Source: an uncultured Roseburia sp.
Lineage (GTDB): Bacteria > Bacillota > Clostridia > Lachnospirales > Lachnospiraceae
Direction: 5' to 3'
Length of the DNA stretch: 27,881 nucleotides
NCBI GenBank assembly: GCA_900550935.1
Contig: URUD01000038.1
Span: 1 to 27,881, forward strand
In this document: positions 1 to 7,310 of the stretch, one piece after another
Layout: every line of letters starts with the position of its first letter
Position numbering within the stretch: position 1 is the first letter of the stretch
Program-made: the position numbers and the translations under genes
The notes under the pieces: generated by a model
What the model saw: only the letters and a program-made list of their open reading frames with translations
The model's database searches: none
Told to the model about the DNA's origin: nothing

Positions 1-26
1 GTGATTCTCATTACTTGACTTGCCAT
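1..26 (-). CDS. rpsJ: Ribosomal protein S10, N-terminus only (runs off left edge)
   Basis: Only the first eight codons are inside the window, reading MASQVMRI on the minus strand. This is how S10 begins in many Lachnospiraceae. The start ATG is at 24-26 and a perfect GGAGG lies at 38-42, 11 nt upstream. S10 is a 30S subunit protein (also the NusE antitermination factor) and usually opens the large S10-spc ribosomal protein operon, which would lie to the left of the window. A long untranslated leader and a strong promoter upstream fit that. With eight residues the call rests on the start, the ribosome binding site and the leader rather than on a domain match. Confidence 0.72.
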
Positions 27-293
27 AAAAAAAGTCGCCTCCTTTTCGCACTTTTACAAGCGATATAATCGCTTTTGTACGACAAGCGGTGACTGCACAC
101 ATTCCCGTGCGTATCGCGAACTTTCTTCGCATCAAAAATGCAACCGCATCTTCTTCGCACGTTGTTTCTACTTTGTAGATGTTACTCGTATACAGTGACT
201 TGTCGCCAGTTTCCTAACTTGACATTCGCTCCACGGAAAACCTGTTCTTATAAACAGCAACCTCACGCTTCTACGCTATCAATGTCACAGCAA
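27..293 (-). promoter_or_regulatory. Long 5' leader of the S10 operon, probably structured
   Basis: About 265 nt separate the rpsJ promoter from the rpsJ start. No credible ORF is present; the longest forward reading (138-380) has no ribosome binding site and a composition unlike protein. The leader ends with a hairpin at 55-79 (arms TACAAGCGAT and ATCGCTTTTGTA, three-base loop) just before the ribosome binding site. Another small stem (CTGTT and AACAG) lies near 242-257. Leaders of ribosomal protein operons commonly bind one of the operon's own products (L4 in Escherichia coli). That this one is autoregulatory is inference. Confidence 0.55.
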
Positions 294-298
294 TGCTT

Positions 299-327
299 AG
301 TATACACGATGATCCGCGGAAATGCAA
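299..327 (-). promoter_or_regulatory. Sigma-A promoter of the S10 operon
   Basis: On the minus strand there is a -35 TTGCAT (322-327), a 17-nt spacer and a -10 TATACT (299-304). Spacing is ideal and the hexamers match the consensus at four and five of six positions. It faces away from the methyltransferase promoter. Confidence 0.7.
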
Positions 328-365
328 GTGTTTTTTTATCTTTTTCTAGCTTTTCCCGGGAGTTA

Positions 366-374
366 TGGTATAAT
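366..374 (+). promoter_or_regulatory. Extended -10 promoter for the methyltransferase gene
   Basis: TGGTATAAT gives a perfect -10 (369-374) with the TGn extension. No good -35 is visible, which extended -10 promoters tolerate. It lies about 70 nt upstream of the start at 447. Confidence 0.6.
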
Positions 375-446
375 CAATAATATCATTCAGATGTCATTCG
401 CCCATTTGGGGAACGTCATTTCATTGTAATAAGGAAGGAATATTTT

Positions 447-1313
447 ATGTGGATTGCAAATAATTGGAACGATTATCAGGTCATTGACTGCTCCGAAGGC
501 GAAAAGTTAGAACGCTGGGGCAGTTATCTTTTGGTTCGTCCCGACCCTCAGGTCATCTGGGATACCCCTAAAACAGGGAAGGGCTGGAAAAAACCAAATG
601 CACATTATCATAGAAGCAAAAAGGGCGGCGGTGAATGGGAGTTCTTTGATCTGCCAGAACAGTGGACCATCCGTTATGAGCCATTAAACCTTACTTTTAA
701 CCTGAAACCGTTCAGTTTCAAACATACCGGTCTTTTCCCGGAACAGGCGACAAACTGGGACTGGTTTTCTGATCTCATCAAAAAAGCAGACCGTCCTATT
801 AAAGTTTTAAACCTTTTCGCCTACACCGGCGGTGCCACACTGGCAGCTGCCTCCGCAGGAGCTTCCGTCACACATGTGGATGCCTCCAAGGGAATGGTAA
901 CCTGGGCAAAAGAAAATGCAGTTTCCTCTGGGCTGGGTGATGCCCCGATCCGCTGGATCGTCGATGACTGTGTCAAATTCGTAGAACGCGAGATCCGCCG
1001 CGGCAACCATTACGATGCCATCATCATGGATCCGCCTTCCTACGGAAGAGGTCCCAAAGGCGAGATCTGGAAAATCGAGGAAGCAGTCTATCCGCTCATC
1101 AAATTATGTGCCAAGCTTCTGAGTGACCACCCGCTGTTTTTCCTGGTCAACTCCTACACCACAGGACTTCAGCCCGCAGTACTGCACTATATGATCCAGA
1201 CTGCCTTATCCGATTATAAAGGAATCGTATCCGCAGAGGAGATCGGTCTTCCTGTCGTTTCCACCGGACTGGTACTCCCATGCGGTGCAAGCGGTCGTTT
1301 TGTAGGAAAATAA
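447..1313 (+). CDS. Class I SAM-dependent methyltransferase, RlmI-like (COG1092-type)
   Basis: A 288-residue cytoplasmic protein with a complete class I methyltransferase core. Motif I is NLFAYTGG (122-129), an acidic residue follows at the end of strand 2 (HVDAS, 143-147), and motif IV is MDPPSYGRG (194-202). The DPPSY motif is typical of rRNA cytosine methyltransferases of the RlmI/RlmK group. HTGLFPEQ (93-100) just before the core also matches that group. It lacks the N-terminal PUA domain of RlmI, so the RNA target is not predictable. The start at 447 has AAGGAAGGAA upstream. It is a single gene, divergent from rpsJ and closed by the hairpin at 1329-1362. Confidence 0.85.
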   Translation: MWIANNWNDYQVIDCSEGEKLERWGSYLLVRPDPQVIWDTPKTGKGWKKPNAHYHRSKKGGGEWEFFDLPEQWTIRYEPLNLTFNLKPFSFKHTGLFPEQATNWDWFSDLIKKADRPIKVLNLFAYTGGATLAAASAGASVTHVDASKGMVTWAKENAVSSGLGDAPIRWIVDDCVKFVEREIRRGNHYDAIIMDPPSYGRGPKGEIWKIEEAVYPLIKLCAKLLSDHPLFFLVNSYTTGLQPAVLHYMIQTALSDYKGIVSAEEIGLPVVSTGLVLPCGASGRFVGK

Positions 1314-1328
1314 ACACAGCAAATTGAG

Positions 1329-1362
1329 AACAGCCATTCTGCGATCATGCAGGATGGCTGTT
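1329..1362. terminator. Intrinsic terminator between convergent methyltransferase and corA
   Basis: A 14-bp stem with one G-T wobble (AACAGCCATTCTGC paired with GCAGGATGGCTGTT) has a 6-nt loop and is followed on the plus strand by TTTCTACTT. It most clearly ends the plus-strand gene. It may also serve corA from the other side, although the T-run there is poor. Confidence 0.75.
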
Positions 1363-1382
1363 TCTACTTATTCTAATATTCT

Positions 1383-2324
1383 TTATAGCATTTTCTTTTT
1401 TCTCAATACCCAGAGCGTGATCACGCAGATCAGCAACGTAAGCACACAGATGATCAGAAATCCATGTGGCGTATCGGAAAACGGCATCCACTTTTCGTTG
1501 ACGTTCATTCCGTAAATTCCTGATATCACAGTCGGGATCGCCATAACGATCGTAATGGACGTCAGATATTTCATTACATTGTTCAGTCGGTTATCGATAA
1601 CAGAAGACATCAGTTCCCTGGTTCCATCGATGATATCACGATAAATAGATGTCATCTCGATTGCCTGCCGGTTCTCAACAATCACATCTTCCAGTAATTC
1701 CTTATCCTCCGGATACTGTTCGAGGCGTTTGTACCTCGTCAACCGGTCAAGCACTACCGCATTTGCCCTCAGTGAGGTTGCGAAGTATACGAGTGTGGAT
1801 TCTAATTCGTGGAGATCGATCAGATCAGTATCCACGGTGTCGTTTCCGATCCGTTCCTCGATCTCGGTCCGTTTCTTATCAATGCTGCGCAGGTAGGTCT
1901 GATAAATTGCTGCGGTACGGAACAAAATCTGATACACAAAACGCAGCTTTTTCTTTGTGCTGAATTCTCTGACCCTGTTCTGGATGAACACCTGCAAGAT
2001 GGGTGTCTCCTCTGTGCAGACCGTTACAATAACATCCTGTGTCAGGATGATACCAAGCGGTATGGTCGTATAAGTCTTTGTGTCGTGGCGGATCTCCTGG
2101 GTAGGGATATCCACCAGGATCAGCGTATATCCGTCTTCCAGTTCAATACGGGAGCTCTCTTCTTCATCGAGTGCAGCCCGGATATCATCAATATCAACAT
2201 CTAACAGTTCTGCAATCTCCTGGCTTTCTTCCATCGACGGTGCCACCATCTGGATCCATACGCCATCATCTGCCTTCTGCTCCTCATAAATGCGCTGTTT
2301 TTCTGTTTTATAATATTTTATCAT
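1383..2324 (-). CDS. corA: CorA family divalent cation transporter
   Basis: A 313-residue CorA-type Mg2+/Co2+ channel. The first ~245 residues form the cytoplasmic alpha/beta funnel, rich in charged helices. Two C-terminal membrane helices follow (about 250-271 and 289-308), with the signature YGMN at 271-274 closing the first. The loop after GMN (VNEKWMPFSDTPHG) carries acidic residues, as in the family. A basic tail (RKKK) ends the protein. The gene starts 14 nt after the acetyltransferase stop, and GAGG overlaps that stop region, so the two are probably co-transcribed. Mg2+ is the usual substrate of the family; Co2+ is possible, which is notable beside the cobalamin locus at the other end of the window, but the distance argues against a link. 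Confidence 0.93.
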   Translation of the reverse strand: MIKYYKTEKQRIYEEQKADDGVWIQMVAPSMEESQEIAELLDVDIDDIRAALDEEESSRIELEDGYTLILVDIPTQEIRHDTKTYTTIPLGIILTQDVIVTVCTEETPILQVFIQNRVREFSTKKKLRFVYQILFRTAAIYQTYLRSIDKKRTEIEERIGNDTVDTDLIDLHELESTLVYFATSLRANAVVLDRLTRYKRLEQYPEDKELLEDVIVENRQAIEMTSIYRDIIDGTRELMSSVIDNRLNNVMKYLTSITIVMAIPTVISGIYGMNVNEKWMPFSDTPHGFLIICVLTLLICVITLWVLRKKKML

Positions 2325-2338
2325 GGCAATCTAATTCC

Positions 2339-2839
2339 TCATATTCCGGATCTATCATATAACAACTGGTACGCATTCAGGCTTAAATTTCTTCCGAATT
2401 TCACGCCTGCATTCCTGATCTGACCGCAATAGGAAAAACCAAAACGTTCATGCAGATGGATACTTACATCATTTTCACTCGTGATCAGCGAAATGACGGT
2501 TCCTATCTCTCTGCAGTTTTTCGCATAATCTAACACCTGTTCCATCAAACTGCGGCCAATGCCACGCCCTCGATACTTCTCGTGAATATAAATCGAAATC
2601 TCTACTGCCGGGTCAAATGCTCTCCTGTCCCTGTAACGGGAAAGAGAGGCATAACCCATCACACATCCTTCCTCTTCATACACATAGATGATATACCGCC
2701 CGGTATGCTCCCTAAACCATTCCAGACGATTTGCATAATCTTTGATCTCTGTATCAAATGTTGCTGTGGTATGCAGGATTGCATCGTTATAAATGTCCAT
2801 CAATACCGGAATATCTTTTTCTTCTGCTTTGCGAATCAC
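2339..2839 (-). CDS. GNAT N-acetyltransferase, phosphinothricin/methionine-sulfone type
   Basis: A GNAT-fold acetyltransferase of about 166 residues. Motif A, the acetyl-CoA pyrophosphate loop, reads YRGRGIGRSL. The early IRKAEEKDIPVLMDIYNDAI and the EISIYIHEKYRGRGIG core match the PAT/YncA branch, which acetylates small amino-acid analogues such as methionine sulfone or phosphinothricin. I place the start at a GTG at 2839, giving MIRKAEEKD, because GAGG lies 8 nt upstream of it. A GTG at 2848 overlaps that ribosome binding site and is less likely. It is the first gene of a two-gene unit with corA. The substrate cannot be read from the sequence. Confidence 0.88.
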   Translation of the reverse strand: MIRKAEEKDIPVLMDIYNDAILHTTATFDTEIKDYANRLEWFREHTGRYIIYVYEEEGCVMGYASLSRYRDRRAFDPAVEISIYIHEKYRGRGIGRSLMEQVLDYAKNCREIGTVISLITSENDVSIHLHERFGFSYCGQIRNAGVKFGRNLSLNAYQLLYDRSGI

Positions 2840-2877
2840 GAATACCACCTCATCTCTTCTATATTAAGTCATGTAAC

Positions 2878-2886
2878 ATCATAGCA
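2878..2886 (-). promoter_or_regulatory. Extended -10 promoter for the acetyltransferase-corA unit
   Basis: TGCTATGAT on the minus strand gives a -10 TATGAT with a TGn extension, about 40 nt upstream of the GTG start. The -35 region is poor. Confidence 0.45.
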
Positions 2887-2914
2887 TATTTTTTATCTGG
2901 ATGCCATGGAAAAC

Positions 2915-4189
2915 TTAGAATTCCTGTGCACTGTGCAGATAAAAGTCTGCCATTGCACGGATCTCTTCCTGATCTTTTCTGCTGGTCTCATCATAAAGTC
3001 CCACGGTCGGAAACCCTGCCGCTTTTGCTGTTTTGATTGCATACAGGGCATCCTCAAAGACCCATGTTGTGCTCTTTCTTGTGCCAAGCTTCTTTCTCGC
3101 CTGCTCAAAGATCTCCGGCTTGCTCTTTCCTGCACCTACCTCACTGCAGGTAAAGATCGTATCAAAATAGCCCTCTATGCCGGCTCTTTTTAATGCAGCC
3201 TCGGCGTGCATCCGGTCTGTTGAGGTTGCGACCACCATCTTCACGCCCTGCTCTTTTAACTTTTCAAGAAGTTCCGGCACATATGGTTTTGCCTCTGCCT
3301 CATTGCGGTACGCCTCTGCCACGATCGCATTGGTTCCCGCCACAATCTCTTCCACACTTTCCGTCAGACCATATTTTTCTTTCACATAGGATGCTCCCTG
3401 CTGCATGCTCATCGAAAAAAGTACCTCGGACAGTTTTTCCCGCGGTTCTATGCCATGCGATTTTAAATACTGTTCGCTTGCATGTTCCCAGATCGGCATT
3501 GTGTCTAAAAGCGTTCCATCCATATCAAAGATTGCTCCGTCTATCCTCACCTGTCCTGTTACTTTTTCAGAAAGGCGTAACATTTCAAAGGCTGCTGCAC
3601 GGATATCTTCCCTGGCAAAGATCGCACTGATCACTGCAACGCCATCAATCCCGCTCGCAGCAAGCTGCATGATGTTATCCTTTCCAATCCCTCCGATTGC
3701 AACGACCGGAATTGACACCGCCTCACAGATCGCCTTTAACGTCTCATATGGCATCTGGCTCACATTCTGCTTGGATGTCGTGGAAAATACTGCCCCAACG
3801 CCCAGATAATCTGCGCCGCAACGCTCTGCTGCGACTGCCTCTTCCACGGAATGTGCCGAAACGCCGATGATCTTGTCTTCTCCCAGACGTTTCCTGACCT
3901 CTCCTGCCTCCATGTCTTCCTGACCGACATGCACACCGTCCGCACCGATGGCAAGTGCCAGCTCTACATTATCATTTATGATAAACGGCACATGATATTC
4001 TCTGCATAATTTCTGTATTTCAACCGCTTCCTCCAGAAACTGTTTCTCATCCAGTTCTTTTTCGCGAAGCTGTAAAAAGGTTGCGCCCCCTTCCAGGGCT
4101 TCCTTTACCTGATCATATAATCTTCTCCCGTGCAACCAGCTCCGGTCTGTCACCGCATATAATTTCAGATCATCTCTTCTGAATTTCAT
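2915..4189 (-). CDS. thiE: Thiamine phosphate synthase fused to a HAD-family phosphatase
   Basis: A 424-residue two-domain protein. Residues 1-212 are ThiE, which joins HMP pyrophosphate to thiazole phosphate to give thiamine phosphate. Visible landmarks are YAVTDRSWL (11-19), the phosphate-region QLREKEL (40-46), IINDNVELA (70-78), GVHVGQ (85-90), VFSTTSK (134-140) and VVAIGGI (162-168). Residues 215-424 are a HAD subfamily IA phosphatase with the nucleophile motif FDMDGT (221-226; Asp222, Asp224), motif II VVATSTDR (319-326), a Lys in KSKPE, and motif III/IV FEDALYAIKTAKAAG (378-392). No frameshift separates the halves, so this is a true fusion. The start has GAGGGGAAC upstream. No other thiamine gene and no TPP riboswitch are nearby. 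The phosphatase may act on thiamine phosphate or on a precursor; this is inference. Confidence 0.9.
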   Translation of the reverse strand: MKFRRDDLKLYAVTDRSWLHGRRLYDQVKEALEGGATFLQLREKELDEKQFLEEAVEIQKLCREYHVPFIINDNVELALAIGADGVHVGQEDMEAGEVRKRLGEDKIIGVSAHSVEEAVAAERCGADYLGVGAVFSTTSKQNVSQMPYETLKAICEAVSIPVVAIGGIGKDNIMQLAASGIDGVAVISAIFAREDIRAAAFEMLRLSEKVTGQVRIDGAIFDMDGTLLDTMPIWEHASEQYLKSHGIEPREKLSEVLFSMSMQQGASYVKEKYGLTESVEEIVAGTNAIVAEAYRNEAEAKPYVPELLEKLKEQGVKMVVATSTDRMHAEAALKRAGIEGYFDTIFTCSEVGAGKSKPEIFEQARKKLGTRKSTTWVFEDALYAIKTAKAAGFPTVGLYDETSRKDQEEIRAMADFYLHSAQEF

Positions 4190-4224
4190 CCTGTTCCCCT
4201 CTCTTTATAAACTGTGTCCTTCTT

Positions 4225-4332
4225 TCATTCATCAGTACAGTATACCGCGTTTTTCTTTCTTTGAATAGGGTGTCTTCCTTCTATTCGTTCATAAATTTCT
4301 TCCCAGTTCTTAAGATATTCTTTAGACTCTGG
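4225..4332 (-). pseudogene. Coding-like stretch without a start, possible gene remnant
   Basis: Directly upstream of thiE one minus-strand frame reads 35 protein-like residues between two stops, including KNWEEIYERIEGRHP. It has no ATG, GTG or TTG and its 3' end overlaps the presumed thiE promoter. It may be the decayed end of a gene or chance. I do not recognise a family. Confidence 0.25.
4239..4267 (-). promoter_or_regulatory. Possible promoter of the thiE fusion gene
   Basis: A good -10 TATACT (rc of 4239-4244) has a weak -35 TATTCA (4262-4267) at 17 nt. It lies 50 nt upstream of the start. No TPP riboswitch features (CTGAGA, ACCTGAT) occur between it and the gene. Confidence 0.4.
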
Positions 4333-4370
4333 TCAAAAAGCTGTCACATTTTCCCAGTAATATAGAAGCA

Positions 4371-4475
4371 TCAAAAGGAGCTGTTGAGTTTCGATGCAAC
4401 TGTTGGGGTTCTGTCAGTTCCGACTAAAAATTCTCCGGTCAGGCAACACACCGCCGGTTTATATATACTTTTCAT
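4371..4475 (-). CDS. Small ORF, 34 residues, with strong ribosome binding site
   Basis: A short ORF begins at ATG 4473-4475 and ends with TGA at 4371-4373. AAAGGAGG lies 5 nt upstream of the ATG, among the best ribosome binding sites in the window. The peptide starts MKSIYKPAVCCLTGEF and has an adjacent Cys-Cys pair at 10-11; it is neither a membrane segment nor a signal peptide. The ribosome binding site follows immediately after the T-run of the permease terminator, so there is no room for a separate promoter and expression would depend on read-through. I do not recognise a family. It could be a leader peptide, a small protein, or the start of a broken gene whose end is the coding-like stretch at 4225-4332. 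Confidence 0.4.
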   Translation of the reverse strand: MKSIYKPAVCCLTGEFLVGTDRTPTVASKLNSSF

Positions 4476-4490
4476 ATCGTACCTCCTTTA

Positions 4491-4535
4491 AAAAAAGACT
4501 TTAGAAAGAACTTCTCCTTTTCTAAAGTCTTTTTT
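4491..4535. terminator. Bidirectional intrinsic terminator after the AI-2E-type permease
   Basis: A perfect 17-bp stem (arms at 4491-4507 and 4519-4535) has an 11-nt loop and runs of A and T at its outer ends, giving a T-run on either strand. It begins immediately after the permease stop codon. Confidence 0.88.
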
Positions 4536-4536
4536 G

Positions 4537-5682
4537 TTATTCGTTATCTATCTGCTTTGTGCTTTTCTTTTTCAACCGCTCTTTAATAAAATCCCGAAAC
4601 AGTGCATACAGCACAGAGCAAAATGGAATAAAAAAGAGAATGCCTGCAATCCCAAACAGTTTTCCTCCCACAGTTACCGCCACCAGAACCCATATGGACG
4701 GCAGACCGATCGACCCGCCTACAACGTGTGGATAGATCAGATTTCCTTCCAGTTGCTGCAACACCAGAAACAGGATCAAAAACCACACCGCCTGGATCGG
4801 ATTTACCATCACGATCAGCAACATTCCTACCACACATCCGATAAATGCCCCAAAAATCGGAATCAGTGCCGTCACTGCGATCACAACTCCGATCAGCATT
4901 GCATATGGCATCCTGAATAAAGACATACAGATAACAAACAATGTTCCGAGTATGACCGCCTCTAAGCACTGCCCGGAAAGAAAGCTGGAAAAGATCCGGT
5001 CCGCTAACACTCCCATTTCCAGTATTTTATCTGCCACTTTTTCCGGAAGCAGTGCAGAAAGCACCTGCTTTCCCTGTCTGCCAAGCCGCTCTTTCTGAAA
5101 CAACAGATAAATTGAAAACGTAAATGCGATCACAAATGTTGCAACACCACTCACGATTCCGGAAAAAATTCCAACACCAGAGCTGACCAGTCCCGATGCA
5201 ACTGACTGTATAAATTTTACGACTGCAGATGATACTGTAGACCAGTCAATATTCCATTCTGCCACCGCCGGTTCCAGAGCCGGATATTGCTGCAGCATAG
5301 CATCAACCCATTCTGCGGCAGCATCAAACGCCTGTGGTATCTGGGCAACGATCACAGAAACTGTTTTTCCAAGTTCCGGTATCACCACAAGCAATACCAA
5401 TGCGATGATACCAATGACCGCCAGCAGTGTCAAAAGATACGCAATCGGGCGTCTCCACTTTTTCATCTTCTGATTTTTCTGGAACAGATGCCTTTCCAGC
5501 ACTTTCATCGGCACATGAAAAATAAATGCAATCACACCACCCACGAAAAACGGCATCAGGATCTCCAGCACAAAACCAGTTCCACTTACCACCACATCGA
5601 AATGTTCAATTCCGCAATATAACAGCACTGCAAATGCGATCACCTGCATCAGATTCTTTTTTGTCTGTCTTGATAATTCCAT
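4537..5682 (-). CDS. AI-2E family (PerM-type) membrane transporter
   Basis: A polytopic membrane protein of 381 residues of the AI-2E/PerM family. Two N-terminal hydrophobic segments (LMQVIAFAVLLYCGI and the segment around MPFFVGGVIAFIF) precede a pair around the basic MKKWRRPIAYLLTLLAVIGIIALVLLVVIP stretch. A soluble section follows (about 115-180), then a helical C-terminal half ending in a lysine-rich tail. Members exchange small molecules or ions; some are Na+/H+ antiporters and the founding member exports AI-2, so the substrate is open. An ATG at 5748 would overlap the TraX gene. I choose the ATG at 5682, which has AAAGGAA 6 nt upstream and leaves a 32-nt gap to TraX. It is the last gene before the terminator at 4491-4535. 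Confidence 0.85.
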   Translation of the reverse strand: MELSRQTKKNLMQVIAFAVLLYCGIEHFDVVVSGTGFVLEILMPFFVGGVIAFIFHVPMKVLERHLFQKNQKMKKWRRPIAYLLTLLAVIGIIALVLLVVIPELGKTVSVIVAQIPQAFDAAAEWVDAMLQQYPALEPAVAEWNIDWSTVSSAVVKFIQSVASGLVSSGVGIFSGIVSGVATFVIAFTFSIYLLFQKERLGRQGKQVLSALLPEKVADKILEMGVLADRIFSSFLSGQCLEAVILGTLFVICMSLFRMPYAMLIGVVIAVTALIPIFGAFIGCVVGMLLIVMVNPIQAVWFLILFLVLQQLEGNLIYPHVVGGSIGLPSIWVLVAVTVGGKLFGIAGILFFIPFCSVLYALFRDFIKERLKKKSTKQIDNE

Positions 5683-5714
5683 ATAATTCCTTTCAACCGA
5701 TATAATTTGGATAT

Positions 5715-6449
5715 TTAAATTACAGATACCTGTCCTGTTCCAAGCCATGCACAGATCAGGCTCAGAATGAACAGATGCACCGGATAATAAAAATAAAAGA
5801 AGTATTTCATCCGCAGCCCCCGTTTCCCATTATAAAAATAAACAGGAATAAATGCCGCCACTGCCGGAAGTTCCCACCAGCAGAAGGAGGCGCATCCTGC
5901 CAACACCTGTACCAGCCGGTTCTGACGGAACAGATACAACACAACAATACACATCACACCATAATAACTGTAATCTGTCCGCAGCAATGTTGCGCATCCC
6001 ATACCACCAAACATGATCCCCACAAAACATAAACTGCGCAAAACTGGGCTTAACGTCTGCTGCCTTTCTGCCTTTGCGATCAGCATAATCGTCAGCAATC
6101 CGATAAACAGTGTAAAAAATACATTCTGATAAGAAAATTCCAGGATCTTTCCACTGAATGCCATATCAAACGGTATTTCTGAGATTGCTGCAAACAATAG
6201 CAATCTGCCAGCGTATTTTGTACGATTTCTGGTATGCAGAAAACCTTCTATTAATAAAAAGCAGTATATTGGAAATGCGATACGTCCTATTCCCCGCATC
6301 AGGCGGTAACAATCATACCACCCCTGCGAGGAAAGCCCTCCACTCACCAGATATCTTGCCAGTATCGTTGCTGCCGTATGATCGATCGTCATCGACACTA
6401 CCGCGATCATTTTCAGCGTGCTTCCGCTTATGCCTTTTCCCCGTATCAT
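5715..6449 (-). CDS. TraX family integral membrane protein
   Basis: A 244-residue membrane protein. The opening SGSTLKMIAVVSMTIDHTAATI is the characteristic TraX start (LKxIAxxxMxxDH), and about eight hydrophobic segments follow. The family is named for F-plasmid TraX, which acetylates pilin; most chromosomal members in Firmicutes are uncharacterised and are thought to be membrane acyltransferase-like. No conjugation genes lie nearby, so a pilin role is unlikely here. A G-rich ribosome binding site (GAGGGGGG) precedes the ATG. It sits 32 nt upstream of the permease and just 35 nt after the pyrF terminator, too close for an obvious promoter of its own. Confidence 0.83.
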   Translation of the reverse strand: MIRGKGISGSTLKMIAVVSMTIDHTAATILARYLVSGGLSSQGWYDCYRLMRGIGRIAFPIYCFLLIEGFLHTRNRTKYAGRLLLFAAISEIPFDMAFSGKILEFSYQNVFFTLFIGLLTIMLIAKAERQQTLSPVLRSLCFVGIMFGGMGCATLLRTDYSYYGVMCIVVLYLFRQNRLVQVLAGCASFCWWELPAVAAFIPVYFYNGKRGLRMKYFFYFYYPVHLFILSLICAWLGTGQVSVI

Positions 6450-6477
6450 ACCATCCCCCCTCTTCCATCACATGAAT

Positions 6478-6521
6478 AAAAAATGCCGCCGCACTAAAGT
6501 AAATTATTTTAGTACGACAGC
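6478..6521 (-). terminator. Intrinsic terminator after pyrF
   Basis: A 14-bp stem with several G-U pairs (arms 6508-6521 and 6485-6498, 9-nt loop) is followed on the minus strand by six T residues. It lies 16 nt after the pyrF stop. Confidence 0.82.
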
Positions 6522-6536
6522 ACTTGTCTCTGACGT

Positions 6537-7235
6537 TTATCCCACGAATTCTTCCACACATCTGCGATATGCCGCTACCGGATCCGCTGCCTGTGTGATC
6601 GGTCTTCCGACTACAATGTAGTCTGAACCTAATTCTTTTGCCTTTGCAGGAGTTGTGACACGTTTCTGATCTCCGACATCTCCATCTGCAAAACGTACGC
6701 CCGGTGTTATGGTAAAGAATTTTTCTCCGCACACCTCATGTACTTTTCCTGCCTCTAACGGAGAACAAACCACGCCATCCAAGCCTGCTTCCATGGTATT
6801 CTTTGCATAGTGCATCACCGTCTCATCGATTGGATGATCGATCCAGAGTTCCTCTTTCATCACTTCCTCAGAAGTAGAGGTAAGCTGGGTTACTGCGATC
6901 AGAAGAGGTCTGCTGCCGTCCGGTCTGGTAAGACCTTCCAGCGCAGCCTGCATCATTGCCTTGGTTCCTGCTGCATGAACATTACACATATCTACATCCA
7001 GACCGGACAATACCGACATGGATTTTCTTACCGTATTTGGAATATCATGAAGTTTTAAATCCAGAAAAATCTTGTGCCCCATCTTTTTGATGGTTCTAAC
7101 GACCTCCGGTCCCTCTGCATAAAACAGCTCCATACCGATCTTGACAAAAGGTTTTTCCTCTTTGAATTTTCCTAAAAACTGAATTACTTCGTCCTTGCTG
7201 TTGAAATCACATGCAATGATTACATCTCTTCCCAT
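6537..7235 (-). CDS. pyrF: Orotidine-5'-phosphate decarboxylase
   Basis: Catalyses the last step of UMP synthesis, OMP to UMP plus CO2, in the cytoplasm. The 232-residue TIM barrel carries the catalytic DxKxxD motif as DLKLHD (Asp59, Lys61, Asp64), plus Asp10 in IIACDFN. The C-terminal phosphate-binding section reads DYIVVGRPIT. The length is that of the usual bacterial form. The ATG has GAGGATCAATT upstream. It is a single gene with its own strong promoter and terminator; the other pyrimidine genes are not in the window. Confidence 0.97.
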   Translation of the reverse strand: MGRDVIIACDFNSKDEVIQFLGKFKEEKPFVKIGMELFYAEGPEVVRTIKKMGHKIFLDLKLHDIPNTVRKSMSVLSGLDVDMCNVHAAGTKAMMQAALEGLTRPDGSRPLLIAVTQLTSTSEEVMKEELWIDHPIDETVMHYAKNTMEAGLDGVVCSPLEAGKVHEVCGEKFFTITPGVRFADGDVGDQKRVTTPAKAKELGSDYIVVGRPITQAADPVAAYRRCVEEFVG

Positions 7236-7263
7236 AATTGATCCTCATTTCTTTGCCATTTTC

Positions 7264-7310
7264 ACGTTGCTTTTCTGTGCCATTATACACTTGCAACGTT
7301 TATTTTTCAA
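7264..7310 (-). promoter_or_regulatory. Strong sigma-A promoter of pyrF with flanking inverted repeat
   Basis: A -35 TTGAAA (7305-7310), exact 17-nt spacer and perfect -10 TATAAT (7282-7287) are present on the minus strand. The -35 lies inside the last codons of the upstream chemotaxis gene. A 7-bp inverted repeat (7264-7270 and 7293-7299) flanks the -10, and could be an operator or a weak hairpin. Confidence 0.8.

Noticed and set aside
138..380. 80-codon plus-strand ORF upstream of the methyltransferase
   Set aside because: No ribosome binding site, Ser/Cys/Leu-rich noise-like composition, and it spans the S10 promoter and leader on the other strand.
4190..4370. TPP riboswitch upstream of the thiE fusion
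   Set aside because: The conserved CTGAGA and ACCTGAT elements and their pairing are absent on the minus strand.
5683..5748. Upstream ATG for the AI-2E-type permease
   Set aside because: It overlaps the TraX gene and lacks a ribosome binding site, while the ATG at 5682 has a good one.
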